Origin: an uncultured Paracoccaceae bacterium
GTDB taxonomy: Bacteria; Pseudomonadota; Alphaproteobacteria; Rhodobacterales; Rhodobacteraceae
Assembly (NCBI GenBank): GCA_951812305.1
Contig: CATOSB010000002.1
Coordinates: forward strand, 558,001 to 622,000
DNA: 64,000 nt
Direction of reading: 5' to 3'
In this document: in pieces, positions 24,776 to 33,122 of the stretch
Position numbering within the stretch: the stretch's first letter is position 1
Layout of the letters: every line of letters begins with the position of its first letter
Made by a program: the position numbers and the translations under genes
The notes under the pieces: generated by a model
What the model saw: the letters and a program-made list of their open reading frames with translations, nothing else
The model's database searches: none
What the model was told of the DNA's origin: nothing

Positions 24776-25404
24776 GCCTTGGTTTCGCTGAATGCGATGT
24801 GCAGGCCGAGGCCGATCAGAATGGACCCGCCAACGCGTCTGGCCCAGTTCCCCGCCGTCTTGGACCTTCTCATCAAGGTTACAATCTTGTCGGCAAGAAA
24901 CACACAAACAATGTCAGCACTGGAAAAGACAACGTTCACGATGGTTCCGAGAATCAGAAGCTGAAGCCAGATCGGGAATGCGGCTGTCGCGTCGGTGAAT
25001 TGCGGAAGAAACGCCAGGTAAAACAGCGCCGTCTTCGGGTTCAGCATCTCGACTGTTGCGCTTTGAAAAAAGGCAGGGCTCGCTGAACTGACGGTCGTCG
25101 CATTTGCGTGCGTTTTGTCGTCAGAGCGCCAAAGCTTGATGCCGAGCCAAATCAGGTATGCCGCGCCGAGGAACTTGATGACGATGTAAAGCGACGGGAT
25201 TGCCCGAAACAACAACGCCAAGCCAATGGCCGCCGCGATGACATGAAGATAGCCACCAACATGCAACCCAAGTGCGGCCTGAAAACCTGCGCGGCGGCCG
25301 CCGGAAATTGTGCGCGCCGCCGCGTATAACAAGGCTGGCCCCGGCATATAGCCAAAGATCAACGTGGCCGCGAAGAACGCGATAAGCAGGTCAGCGGATG
25401 GCAT
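24772..25404 (-). CDS. LysE family translocator
   Basis: A 210-residue inner-membrane exporter of the LysE/RhtB superfamily with about six helices. The first helix carries FGYMPGPALLYAAARTISGGRRAGFQAALGLHVGG, the family signature region, and FQSATVEMLNPKTALFYLAFLPQF is the central LysE motif. It probably exports an amino acid or related compound. It starts 26 bases after the aldolase gene and ends in an ATGA overlap with the sterol-desaturase-like gene. Confidence 0.9.
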   Translation of the reverse strand: MPSADLLIAFFAATLIFGYMPGPALLYAAARTISGGRRAGFQAALGLHVGGYLHVIAAAIGLALLFRAIPSLYIVIKFLGAAYLIWLGIKLWRSDDKTHANATTVSSASPAFFQSATVEMLNPKTALFYLAFLPQFTDATAAFPIWLQLLILGTIVNVVFSSADIVCVFLADKIVTLMRRSKTAGNWARRVGGSILIGLGLHIAFSETKA

Positions 25405-25430
25405 TTATGTCCCCGATGGTTTTGGCGATG

Positions 25431-26186
25431 CTAACTGGCGTAATTCGACCCTTCGTCGTCCAATATCGCCTTCAGCTCTTTCAGATGCCGCACGTCCTGA
25501 CTGTCATAGACTTCGATTTCTGCCGCGGTCTTTTCGGCAATTTCGTCAGGGATGTAGCGCAACGGCTGACCGGTCTGCAGCGCACGGATATAGGTTTCTG
25601 CCGCGCGTTCGAAGAAGTACATCCGGTTGAAGGTCTCTGACACCGTGTCGCCGATGACCATGATGCCGTGATTGCCCATGATCATGACCTTTTGCTTGGG
25701 GTTAGTAAAAAGAGTTGCACAGCGTTCGCCTTCTTCTTCAAATGCCAGACCGCCGAAATTTTCATCGATCACGATGCGGTCGTGGAAGATCGCGGTGTTC
25801 TGGTCGATCGCAGGCAGGCGTGAATCGGCAAGCGAGGCCAGAACGGTCGCGTGGATCGAATGCACATGCATGGCGCATCGGGCGTGTGGCACGCGGCGGT
25901 GGATCGCGCCGTGCAGACCCCAGGCGGTGGCGTCAGGCGCATCAGGTTTGTCGAGCGTGTTCGGGTCATTGGCATCGAGGAACAGCAGGTCCGACGCCTT
26001 GATCCGGCTGAAATGCACCTGATTGGGGTTCATCAGGAACTGGGTGCCGTCTTCGTTCACCGCGAGGCTGAAATGGTTCGAAACGGCCTCGTGCATGTTC
26101 AGCCGTTCGGTCCAGCGGAACGCGGCGGCGAGGTCGACGCGTTCCTGCCAATGGTCAAGGTTCGGGCGGATTTGGTGAACGGACAT
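25431..26186 (-). CDS. Class II aldolase/adducin family protein
   Basis: A 251-residue enzyme of the class II aldolase/adducin family. Zinc ligands are visible in CAMHVHSIHATV (His pair near 101-103) and in MIMGNHGIMVIGDT (His near 170). The N-terminal NHFSLAVNEDGTQFLMNP is the phosphate/substrate-loop region. Reactions in the family include aldol cleavage of sugar phosphates and decarboxylations; the substrate here is unknown. It is first in the aldolase-LysE-sterol desaturase unit. The ATG at 26186 has a purine-rich GGAGG upstream. Confidence 0.87.
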   Translation of the reverse strand: MSVHQIRPNLDHWQERVDLAAAFRWTERLNMHEAVSNHFSLAVNEDGTQFLMNPNQVHFSRIKASDLLFLDANDPNTLDKPDAPDATAWGLHGAIHRRVPHARCAMHVHSIHATVLASLADSRLPAIDQNTAIFHDRIVIDENFGGLAFEEEGERCATLFTNPKQKVMIMGNHGIMVIGDTVSETFNRMYFFERAAETYIRALQTGQPLRYIPDEIAEKTAAEIEVYDSQDVRHLKELKAILDDEGSNYAS

Positions 26187-26263
26187 GATGGCCTCCCTGC
26201 GAATGCGGACAGGTCAGCATGAACGGAGACAAAAAACAACGAAATTCGAAGGCAATGTGCGCT

Positions 26264-27256
26264 CTAGAACAGCGTCAGTTTTTCGTGCGGCGCGGGCTGT
26301 GGACTTAATAACGATTTCGCTTCTCGAAACGTCAGGATGGGGCGTGCGGATTTCATCGGTTCCGGGTCCTGAAATATCTCCGGAACGTCGGTGTCACCGA
26401 TGAGGTCACCGCTGATCTTTCCCATCAAAAGGCTTTCAACCAGCGCGCCACCAGCCAGAATAACCTCGTGCCGGTCCAGAAGCAGATGTACGTATTCCAC
26501 AAAGCTGCGCGCCCGGTAACGCACAGTTGTTCCGTTCACCGCGGCTTTTGCGGGCACCAGCACTTCCGGCGCGTCATAGAAAAGATGCGCCTCGGCGGAT
26601 TGCAGCATGATGCGATGTTGTTGGGACAGACAAATGAGTGAGCGGTTGCCGATGGCGCCGGGCAGAAATTCAATCGGTGTGGCCCGCCCAACGCCCGGCA
26701 GGGCGATGCGACCGACCCAGCGAATGGGCACAGGGCCGGAATCAAGTGTTTCGACGAGGTCGCCGGTCGAAAGGCTGCCGGCCATAGTGGGCCCAGTTGG
26801 CGTATCGAGCCGGGTTTCTGCGGCAAAGCATGGAAGGCTGTGATCGTAGGCGCCATCGGTGTCCACGACCCAAAATCCCGGCGGCTGGCCGCCAGAGAAG
26901 TTATCCCAATACCACGATTCCAGATCGAAGTTCGGCGTCCAAGCCATATGTTCGATCTGGCCGAAATTGTTCATGCCTTCAAAGACGATCACGCCAGCAT
27001 CGTCGCCAACCGCGTCGCTGCGAATGACAACAGCATCTTCCATCGAGACCGTAAAACCGGCAACGGTATAGGTGAGATCCACCGTATCACCGATGTCGAA
27101 TACAAATGGGTCGTCGTCGTCCTCATCCGTAGTGATTGACATGTCGTACATCAGAAGCGGCGGGTAATCGAATTGCGACGTATTTCCGCCGCTATAAACG
27201 TTTGCCCCGGTGGCAGAGGCCCATTCGTTATCTTCAGGATAAAATGTGTGTGGCAT
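26264..27256 (-). CDS. Hint-domain protein
   Basis: A 330-residue protein with a C-terminal Hedgehog/intein (Hint, PF13403-like) domain at about 145-290. It begins with PCFAAETRLDTPTGPTMAGSLSTGDLVETLDSGPVPIRWVGR, where the Cys would be the self-splicing or self-cleaving residue, and contains LSQQHRIML (the HR motif of block B type). The N-terminal 140 residues are Asp-rich and probably bind calcium or are exported, as in many roseobacter Hint proteins secreted without a classical signal. The ATG at 27256 is uncertain. An IS66 copy lies about 70 bases upstream of the start, cutting off the native promoter. Confidence 0.83.
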   Translation of the reverse strand: MPHTFYPEDNEWASATGANVYSGGNTSQFDYPPLLMYDMSITTDEDDDDPFVFDIGDTVDLTYTVAGFTVSMEDAVVIRSDAVGDDAGVIVFEGMNNFGQIEHMAWTPNFDLESWYWDNFSGGQPPGFWVVDTDGAYDHSLPCFAAETRLDTPTGPTMAGSLSTGDLVETLDSGPVPIRWVGRIALPGVGRATPIEFLPGAIGNRSLICLSQQHRIMLQSAEAHLFYDAPEVLVPAKAAVNGTTVRYRARSFVEYVHLLLDRHEVILAGGALVESLLMGKISGDLIGDTDVPEIFQDPEPMKSARPILTFREAKSLLSPQPAPHEKLTLF

Positions 27257-27324
27257 CGCGCATCCCCGGCGCGTGGATACCGGGCGCGAATTAACCAAGC
27301 CCTTCGCGCCAAGGGGAAATTACC

Positions 27325-28925
27325 GTAACTCCCAAGCACCCTGTCCGATAGGGTTGCGGGGTTTTGTTCCGTCAGAGCCGTGCGATGATCTGAGGTGGTG
27401 ACAGGGTCAGGATTTCCAGGATGTTGAACCGGTGTTTTCTGGCCGTCGAGATGACGGACCTGATGTCGGCGAAGACCCGCGCGCCCTCGAGGGTGCGGAA
27501 GGTGCCCGAGATTTTCATGCGCAGCTTCATCATGCGCAGGTCCTGTTCGGCCTGATTGTTTGTGAATGGGACCGCGAAGTCGGCGATGAATCGCAAAACG
27601 TCATCGCGGTAGTCACGCAGGCGGAGGAGCAGGTTGTGGCCTGGCCGCCTGGCTTTTCGGCCGCGGGTGCCGGGGCTTTTGGCCAGCGGGGGCTGGCGTT
27701 CGTGGAAGGCGAGCCCCTTGGCGAGGATCGCCATGTATCTGGTGACTATACCCTGGCGAACCAGTTCCGGGAGTTCGGTCTCGCCTTGATCCTGAGCCGC
27801 GCATCTGAGTTGATTGGCGCTATGAAGCACTGCGCTCATCTCCGTCGCCCAAGGCTCTTTTTCGATCTCTTCGATGGCCTTGAGTTCGCGCAAGTGATGC
27901 GCCCCGCAGAGGGCGTGGGCGTCCACTCCGCTCATATGGGCGTAGTAGGGTTTCCAGTGATCATGAATGATCGTCCCGCCGGTCAGGAAGGTTGGAACAG
28001 CACCGCGTTTGGCGCTGATGCGGTAATGGGTGAAGGCGGTATCGCAGATCGTGTGCAGCCAGTGCAGCTTGCCGGCAACACGAAGTCCGGTCTCGTCCAG
28101 ATGCCGAACGCCGCCTTCGGCAAGCCGGGCGAGAATGTGTTCAACCACGACACCCATCTTATTTGCCGCGCCGCGCGTCCAGTTGGTCACGCTGGCCGCG
28201 CACAAGCTGGTGGCCCCAAACAGGTCGCGCATAAGCTGGCAGACCCGATCCTCGGGTATCAGCTGCTGAACATTGCAATAGACCGCCACTGCCCGCATGC
28301 GCGTGCCATATTGCACATGCGCGGCCACGCCATCGGGAAAGCCAGCCGTCGTCGTGGCTCGACAATGGTCGCAACAATAAACCGCCGCCTGATGCTCGGT
28401 GACCTCCAGGCGTGGCGCAGGCAAGTCGAACACCTGACGCTTCTCGATCCCTTTCACCATCTCCGCCGTCAGGGCGCTCTGACAGGCGCTGCAATGCGTC
28501 GCCTCATGCCGTTCGACAAAGTCGGGTGTTGACGTCTGGCGCAGGGTGTCGCCCCGGTGGCCAACTTGGCCGCCACTTTTCTTTCCGGATTTGCCACGCA
28601 GGCTGCGCGGGGCTGGCTTCTTCAGGCCATCACTTGAAGGGGGCTTGCTGCTATTGCTGCTGTTCTTGGCCAACTGTCGGCGCAGGTCCGTGATCTCTTC
28701 CGCCATGCTCGCCAACGCAGCTTCAAGCTCAGCAATCCGACGCAGAGCCGTGGCGAGAAGTTGTTCAAGGGCGGCAACCTGATCCATCCCACCACTGATT
28801 CAGAGAAATCAACCCGGCGCCACAGAATTCAGACAAGAAAGAAAAAAAACACGCGCAAAATGGCAAATTCGACTCACCATAAAACTGACAATAACACTCA
28901 AACGTGGGGGGTGCTTGGGAGTTAC
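27325..28925 (-). mobile_element. IS66-family element, copy 3 (1601 bp)
   Basis: Same ends as copies 1 and 2. The 8-bp target duplication AAATTACC lies at 27317-27324 and 28926-28933. It has at least two silent base differences from copy 2 inside the transposase gene, and shares the 8-base homopolymer with it. It sits upstream of the Hint gene. Confidence 0.96.
27372..28787 (-). CDS. IS66-family transposase (TnpC type), copy 3
   Basis: A 471-residue protein identical in sequence to copies 1 and 2, with all domains intact. Two synonymous changes separate its gene from copy 2 (near 27810 and 28733). Confidence 0.95.
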   Translation of the reverse strand: MDQVAALEQLLATALRRIAELEAALASMAEEITDLRRQLAKNSSNSSKPPSSDGLKKPAPRSLRGKSGKKSGGQVGHRGDTLRQTSTPDFVERHEATHCSACQSALTAEMVKGIEKRQVFDLPAPRLEVTEHQAAVYCCDHCRATTTAGFPDGVAAHVQYGTRMRAVAVYCNVQQLIPEDRVCQLMRDLFGATSLCAASVTNWTRGAANKMGVVVEHILARLAEGGVRHLDETGLRVAGKLHWLHTICDTAFTHYRISAKRGAVPTFLTGGTIIHDHWKPYYAHMSGVDAHALCGAHHLRELKAIEEIEKEPWATEMSAVLHSANQLRCAAQDQGETELPELVRQGIVTRYMAILAKGLAFHERQPPLAKSPGTRGRKARRPGHNLLLRLRDYRDDVLRFIADFAVPFTNNQAEQDLRMMKLRMKISGTFRTLEGARVFADIRSVISTARKHRFNILEILTLSPPQIIARL

Positions 28926-29021
28926 AAATTACCTAAATTTTGCCGAGTTTTGGACGCAAGGGCGGGATGAAGTCTGGTTGCGGTGATTCTGGGTTTGGGC
29001 GGGCGTGGACATTCAATCATA

Positions 29022-29183
29022 CCACCCCAGCCGGGTTAACAGCGCTGCAAGCGCCCCGGTGGGCTGGCGATTTGGAGAGGCTGGGTGGGAGCCATTGAAT
29101 TAGTACGGACTTGGCTGGGATAAAGCATTCCCCTTAAATGTTGGATCGCCATCCCCCGGGCAGGCGCTGGCCGCCCGATAGGT
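29022..29183 (+). repeat. Dispersed structured repeat, copy C
   Basis: Has CCACCCCAGCCGGGTTAACAG in common with copy A and the conserved GGGCTGGCGATTTGG block, CGGACTTGGCTGGGATAAA (29106-29124) and ATCGCCATCCCCCGGGCAGGCGC. The left arm is shorter than in B and D. The rest of 28934-29280 shows no gene. Confidence 0.85.
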
Positions 29184-29280
29184 TGCGAGAGAGACCCGGA
29201 TCAGGTCCCGGGCTGTGGATCGTGAATGACCGCTCCGGCCCAATGCCTACAATTTGAACCGCGTGCGACCGCATCATGAA

Positions 29281-30888
29281 TTAGGACGCGCCACCAAAAG
29301 CGACGCCGGACAGCGACGCCATATCCTGTTTCCAGGTCGTCAGGTCGTCGGCGTTGAATTTCGACAGATGGTCGTGGCCACAGGCACGAGCCATGACCTG
29401 CATCAAATCTGTCGATGCTTCGAAGAAGTTGGCCAGTTGCCGGGCCGACTTTTCGATGTGCAAACGGCTGACCAGATGCGGTTTCTGCGTGGCGATACCG
29501 ACAGGGCAATTGTTGGTGTGGCAGGCGCGCATTCCGAGGCAGCCGATGGCCTGCATCGGCGCGTTGGAGAGCGCAACCGCATCTGCGCCAAGCGCCAGCG
29601 CCTTGATGAAATCCGCGGGTTTGCGCAAGCCCCCGGTGATGACAAGCGTGACGTCGGGGTTGGTCCGGTCCAGATGGCGCCGCGCGCGGGCCAATGCCGG
29701 TATCGTCGGAACGGAGATATTGTCGCGAAAAATAATTGGCGCGGCACCGGTTCCGCCGCCACGACCATCGAGGATGATATAGTCGACCCCGACCTCCAGC
29801 GCGGCGTCGATGTCCTTTTCGATGTGTTGGGCCGAAAGCTTGTAACCGATGGGGATGCCGCCGGTTCGGTCGCGCACTTCGTCGGCGAAATCCTTGATCT
29901 GGGCGGGCTCGGTCCAGTCGGGAAAGCGCGGCGGCGAAATTGCGTCCTGACCTGCGGGGATTTCGCGGACCTCTGATATCTTGCCCTTGTTCTTCTTGCC
30001 CGGAAGGTGCCCGCCGGTGCCGGTTTTAGCCCCCTGCCCACCTTTGAAATGAAAGGCTTGCACGCGGGCAAGCTTATCCCACGAAAACCCAAACCGCGCC
30101 GAGGCGAGTTCATAGAAATAGCGCGAATTGGCTTCCTGCTCTTCTGGCAGCATGCCACCCTCGCCCGAACAGATACCGGTGCCAGCCAGTTCGGCGCCGC
30201 GGGCAAGCGCCACTTTCGCGGGCTCGGACAGCGCACCAAAGGACATGTCGGAGACGAAAAGCGGGATCTTCAGCTTCAGCGGCTTTTGCGCATTCGGGCC
30301 GATGACCACTTCGGTGCCAACCGGGTCTTCGTCCAAAAGCGGGGCCTTGTGAAGCTGCGCCGTCAGAATCTGGATATCGTCCCAACTGGGCAATTCATCG
30401 CGCGGCACGCCCATCGATTCGACCTTGCCGTGGTGGCCTGTCCGTTTAAGGCCGTCGCGTGCATATTGCTGGATCAGCCCGTTATGGGGCTCTTCATCCG
30501 TGCCGTGCGAGGTGTCGGCGTAAAGACCGAGATAGGCGTCGCGATTAAAAGGTTGCGGGTTGTCGTGGGCCCAGGCGCTGATTTCATCCGCATCGACCCA
30601 GACCTGCCCGTCATCCGTCCAACTGTTGAATTTGTGCAGCGCTTCTTCATTGGCATATTCCGACACACCGCTGTCGAGCCGGTAATCCCAGTAATGAACC
30701 CCGCAAATCAGGTTGTTGCCGCTGACAAACCCATCGGCCATTAGCGCGCCACGATGCAGGCAGCGGCCGTAAAAGACCGAAATTTCCTCGTCAAAGCGGA
30801 CGACGACGAGGTCAACCTCACCGACCAAGGCATATTGCGGTTTCCGGTCTGGAAGTTCGCTTAGTGTAGCAACGGCGCTTTTCTTCAT
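29281..30888 (-). CDS. Rieske domain fused to a glutamate-synthase-like FMN domain
   Basis: A 535-residue two-part protein. The N-terminus (about 1-105) is a Rieske [2Fe-2S] domain with CLHRG and CGVHYWDY as cluster ligands. From about 160 to 510 it matches the GltB-type synthase domain: LFVSDMSFGALSEPAK, GEGGMLPEEQ, KGGQGAKTGTGGHLPG (FMN phosphate region), DGRGGGTGAAP and CLGMRACHTNNCPVGIATQ, whose three Cys hold a [3Fe-4S] cluster. It lacks the glutaminase domain of true GOGAT. The likely role is an amine- or amino-acid-related electron-transfer reaction; the substrate is unknown. The ATG at 30888 follows GTGAGG; a GTG at 30897 is a possible alternative. Confidence 0.9.
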   Translation of the reverse strand: MKKSAVATLSELPDRKPQYALVGEVDLVVVRFDEEISVFYGRCLHRGALMADGFVSGNNLICGVHYWDYRLDSGVSEYANEEALHKFNSWTDDGQVWVDADEISAWAHDNPQPFNRDAYLGLYADTSHGTDEEPHNGLIQQYARDGLKRTGHHGKVESMGVPRDELPSWDDIQILTAQLHKAPLLDEDPVGTEVVIGPNAQKPLKLKIPLFVSDMSFGALSEPAKVALARGAELAGTGICSGEGGMLPEEQEANSRYFYELASARFGFSWDKLARVQAFHFKGGQGAKTGTGGHLPGKKNKGKISEVREIPAGQDAISPPRFPDWTEPAQIKDFADEVRDRTGGIPIGYKLSAQHIEKDIDAALEVGVDYIILDGRGGGTGAAPIIFRDNISVPTIPALARARRHLDRTNPDVTLVITGGLRKPADFIKALALGADAVALSNAPMQAIGCLGMRACHTNNCPVGIATQKPHLVSRLHIEKSARQLANFFEASTDLMQVMARACGHDHLSKFNADDLTTWKQDMASLSGVAFGGAS

Positions 30889-30974
30889 TGGCCTCACCCT
30901 GATTGTATGTTGCGCCCATCTTGACCTGAAGTGAGCGGATTACAATCGGGGGATCATGACTTTTTCTTGTGGCT

Positions 30975-31877
30975 TCAGGCAGTCAGCCCCTGAGGCTCCT
31001 CCAGCCCGTTTGCACGGCAGCAGGCAGTGAGCGTATTGGCCAGAAGGCAGGCAATGGTCATCGGGCCAACGCCGCCGGGGACTGGGGTGATGGCCCCGGC
31101 AATCTCGGCGCAGCTTTCGAAATGGCAGTCGCCGACCAGCCGCGTCTTGCCCTCGCCCTTTTTCGGCGCGTCGATGCGGTTGATGCCCACGTCGATCACT
31201 GTTGCGCCGGGCTTGATCCAGTCACCGGGGATCATTTCCGCGCGGCCCACCGCGCCAACAACGATATCCGCACCGCGCACAACGTCGGGCAAATCCTTGG
31301 TCCGGCTATGCGCGATGGTTACCGTGCAGCTGTCTTTCAAAAGCAAGCTCGCCATCGGCTTGCCGACAATGTTGGAACGGCCCACGACAACTGCATTCAG
31401 CCCGGAAAGCGAGCCGTGATGGTCGCGCAGCATCATCAGGCAACCCAGCGGTGTGCAGGGCACCATAGACTTTTGCCCGGTGCCAAGAAGCCCAACGTTG
31501 GAGATGTGAAAGCCGTCGACATCCTTGGCCGGGTCGATGGAATTGATCACCAGATCGGAATTCAGGTGATCGGGCAGCGGTAACTGCACCAAAATGCCAT
31601 GCACCGCAGGGTCATTGTTCAGCTTGTCGATCAGGGCGAGCAGATCTTTTTCGGCCGTGTCGACATCGAGCCTGTGCTCATAGGAATTCATGCCCACTTC
31701 AGAGGTCGTCTTGCCTTTGGAGCGGACATAGACCTGACTTGCCGGATCCTCGCCGACCAGTACCACGGCCAGTCCGGGCGTGATGTCGTGATCGGCCTTG
31801 AGTTTGGCGACATGTTTGGCCACGTCTGCGCGGACACGCGCCGCGAATTCCTTACCGTCGATGATTTTTGCAGACAT
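30975..31877 (-). CDS. folD: Bifunctional 5,10-methylene-THF dehydrogenase/cyclohydrolase
   Basis: A 300-residue cytosolic enzyme interconverting 5,10-methylene-, 5,10-methenyl- and 10-formyl-tetrahydrofolate. Family motifs are [22 protein letters not shown] (with the catalytic Lys following the Tyr), [37 protein letters not shown] (NADP site) and [18 protein letters not shown]. The ATG at 31877 matches the usual [12 protein letters not shown] opening; the open frame up to 31913 is not part of the family. It is divergent from map across about 160 bases. Confidence 0.96.
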   Translation of the reverse strand: MSAKIIDGKEFAARVRADVAKHVAKLKADHDITPGLAVVLVGEDPASQVYVRSKGKTTSEVGMNSYEHRLDVDTAEKDLLALIDKLNNDPAVHGILVQLPLPDHLNSDLVINSIDPAKDVDGFHISNVGLLGTGQKSMVPCTPLGCLMMLRDHHGSLSGLNAVVVGRSNIVGKPMASLLLKDSCTVTIAHSRTKDLPDVVRGADIVVGAVGRAEMIPGDWIKPGATVIDVGINRIDAPKKGEGKTRLVGDCHFESCAEIAGAITPVPGGVGPMTIACLLANTLTACCRANGLEEPQGLTA

Positions 31878-32040
31878 CTGTCGCCTCGATGATTCCGGGT
31901 TGTTTTCGCGCAATAGCGCCGTGTTGGCCGAGAGTCATGACCAAATCGGAACTTCTCGGTCACAATTGCGACGTCCGGTGGCTCTGGTTTCTTTGTTCAA
32001 GCTGTCCTAAATAATTTGGGACCCTGATGGAGACACGCTG

Positions 32041-32850
32041 TTGGACAAAAATCGCGGCAGACTGACCAAGGATGGCATCCGCATCTATGAACCCGCCGAT
32101 TTCGACGGGATGATGAAGGCGGGCGCTTTGGCTGCCGAAATTCTGGACGCGGTCGCGCCAATGGTGAAGGTCGGCCAAACGACTGGTGTGCTGGATGATG
32201 CAATCCGTGGCATGGTCGAGGATGCGGGGGCGAAATCGGCCACGATTGGTTATAAAGGCTACCAGCACGCCAGCTGCATTTCCGTGAACCATGTGGTCTG
32301 TCATGGCATTCCGGGGCCGAAGGTGCTGAAGGATGGCGACATTCTGAACATCGACGTCACGGTGATTGTCGATGGCTGGTATGGAGATACCAGCCGGATG
32401 TACGTAGCCGGGAAGCTGCCGCGCAAGGCAGAGCGGCTGATTGACGTGACCCATGATGCGTTGTGGAAGGGGATCGAGGCGGTGCGTCCGGGGAATACCT
32501 TTGGCGACATTGGCCAAGCGATTCAGGCGCATGTGGAATCCAACCGCATGTCGGTGGTGCGTGATTTTTGTGGCCACGGGCTGGGCCGCGTGTTTCATGC
32601 ACCGCCCAATGTTTTGCACTATGGCCGCGCGGGCACGGGTGCGAAGCTGGAAGAAGGTATGTTCTTCACCATTGAACCGATGGTCAATCTCGGGCGGCCC
32701 GAGACCAAGGTTCTGGCCGATGACTGGACGGCGGTGACGCGCGACAAGTCGCTTTCGGCACAGTTTGAGCATTCAGTTGGTGTGACGGCAGACGGGTATC
32801 AGATATTCACACATTCGCCAGGCGGGCTGTTTCATCCGACCTATGGCTGA
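32041..32850 (+). CDS. map: Methionine aminopeptidase, type I
   Basis: A 269-residue cytosolic metalloenzyme that removes the initiator methionine. The five metal ligands are visible: NIDVTVIVDGWYGDTSRMY (two Asp), FCGHGLGRVFHAPPNVLHY (His), FTIEPMVNLG (Glu) and QFEHSVGVT (Glu). The start is TTG at 32041, with GGAG nine bases upstream; the nearby ATG at 32026 is out of frame. The gene overlaps the convergent small gene at 32841-33026 by ten bases. Confidence 0.95.
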   Translation: MDKNRGRLTKDGIRIYEPADFDGMMKAGALAAEILDAVAPMVKVGQTTGVLDDAIRGMVEDAGAKSATIGYKGYQHASCISVNHVVCHGIPGPKVLKDGDILNIDVTVIVDGWYGDTSRMYVAGKLPRKAERLIDVTHDALWKGIEAVRPGNTFGDIGQAIQAHVESNRMSVVRDFCGHGLGRVFHAPPNVLHYGRAGTGAKLEEGMFFTIEPMVNLGRPETKVLADDWTAVTRDKSLSAQFEHSVGVTADGYQIFTHSPGGLFHPTYG

Positions 32851-33026
32851 GCGTCCTTGCGCGCCTGTGCCTCTCGCCAGCGGATCAGGAATTCCGGTTC
32901 GCCAAGGCGGTTCGTGAGGAGATCGTCCATCAATACGGGCAGGTCCGGCGGCGGCGCAGGATCACCGCCCTGCTCCACATCGGGCACGGCCATCCAATCC
33001 CACCAGGAATAGATCGCAGCCAACAT
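32841..33026 (-). CDS. Small hypothetical protein
   Basis: A 61-residue frame with Trp-rich start (LAAIYSWWDWMAV), a Pro-rich middle and a charged end. I do not recognise it. It has no visible ribosome-binding site, but a perfect TATAAT lies on the minus strand at 33034-33039, only 7 bases before the ATG, which would suit a leaderless transcript. Whether it is a real gene is uncertain. Confidence 0.4.
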   Translation of the reverse strand: MLAAIYSWWDWMAVPDVEQGGDPAPPPDLPVLMDDLLTNRLGEPEFLIRWREAQARKDAQP

Positions 33027-33122
33027 GGAGGCTATTATAGCGCAAATTGCGCCACGCGGAAATAAACCCTTCGAGATAGGGCGCGCGCCAACCCAATGCA
33101 GGCACGAATTGCTTAGGGAACG

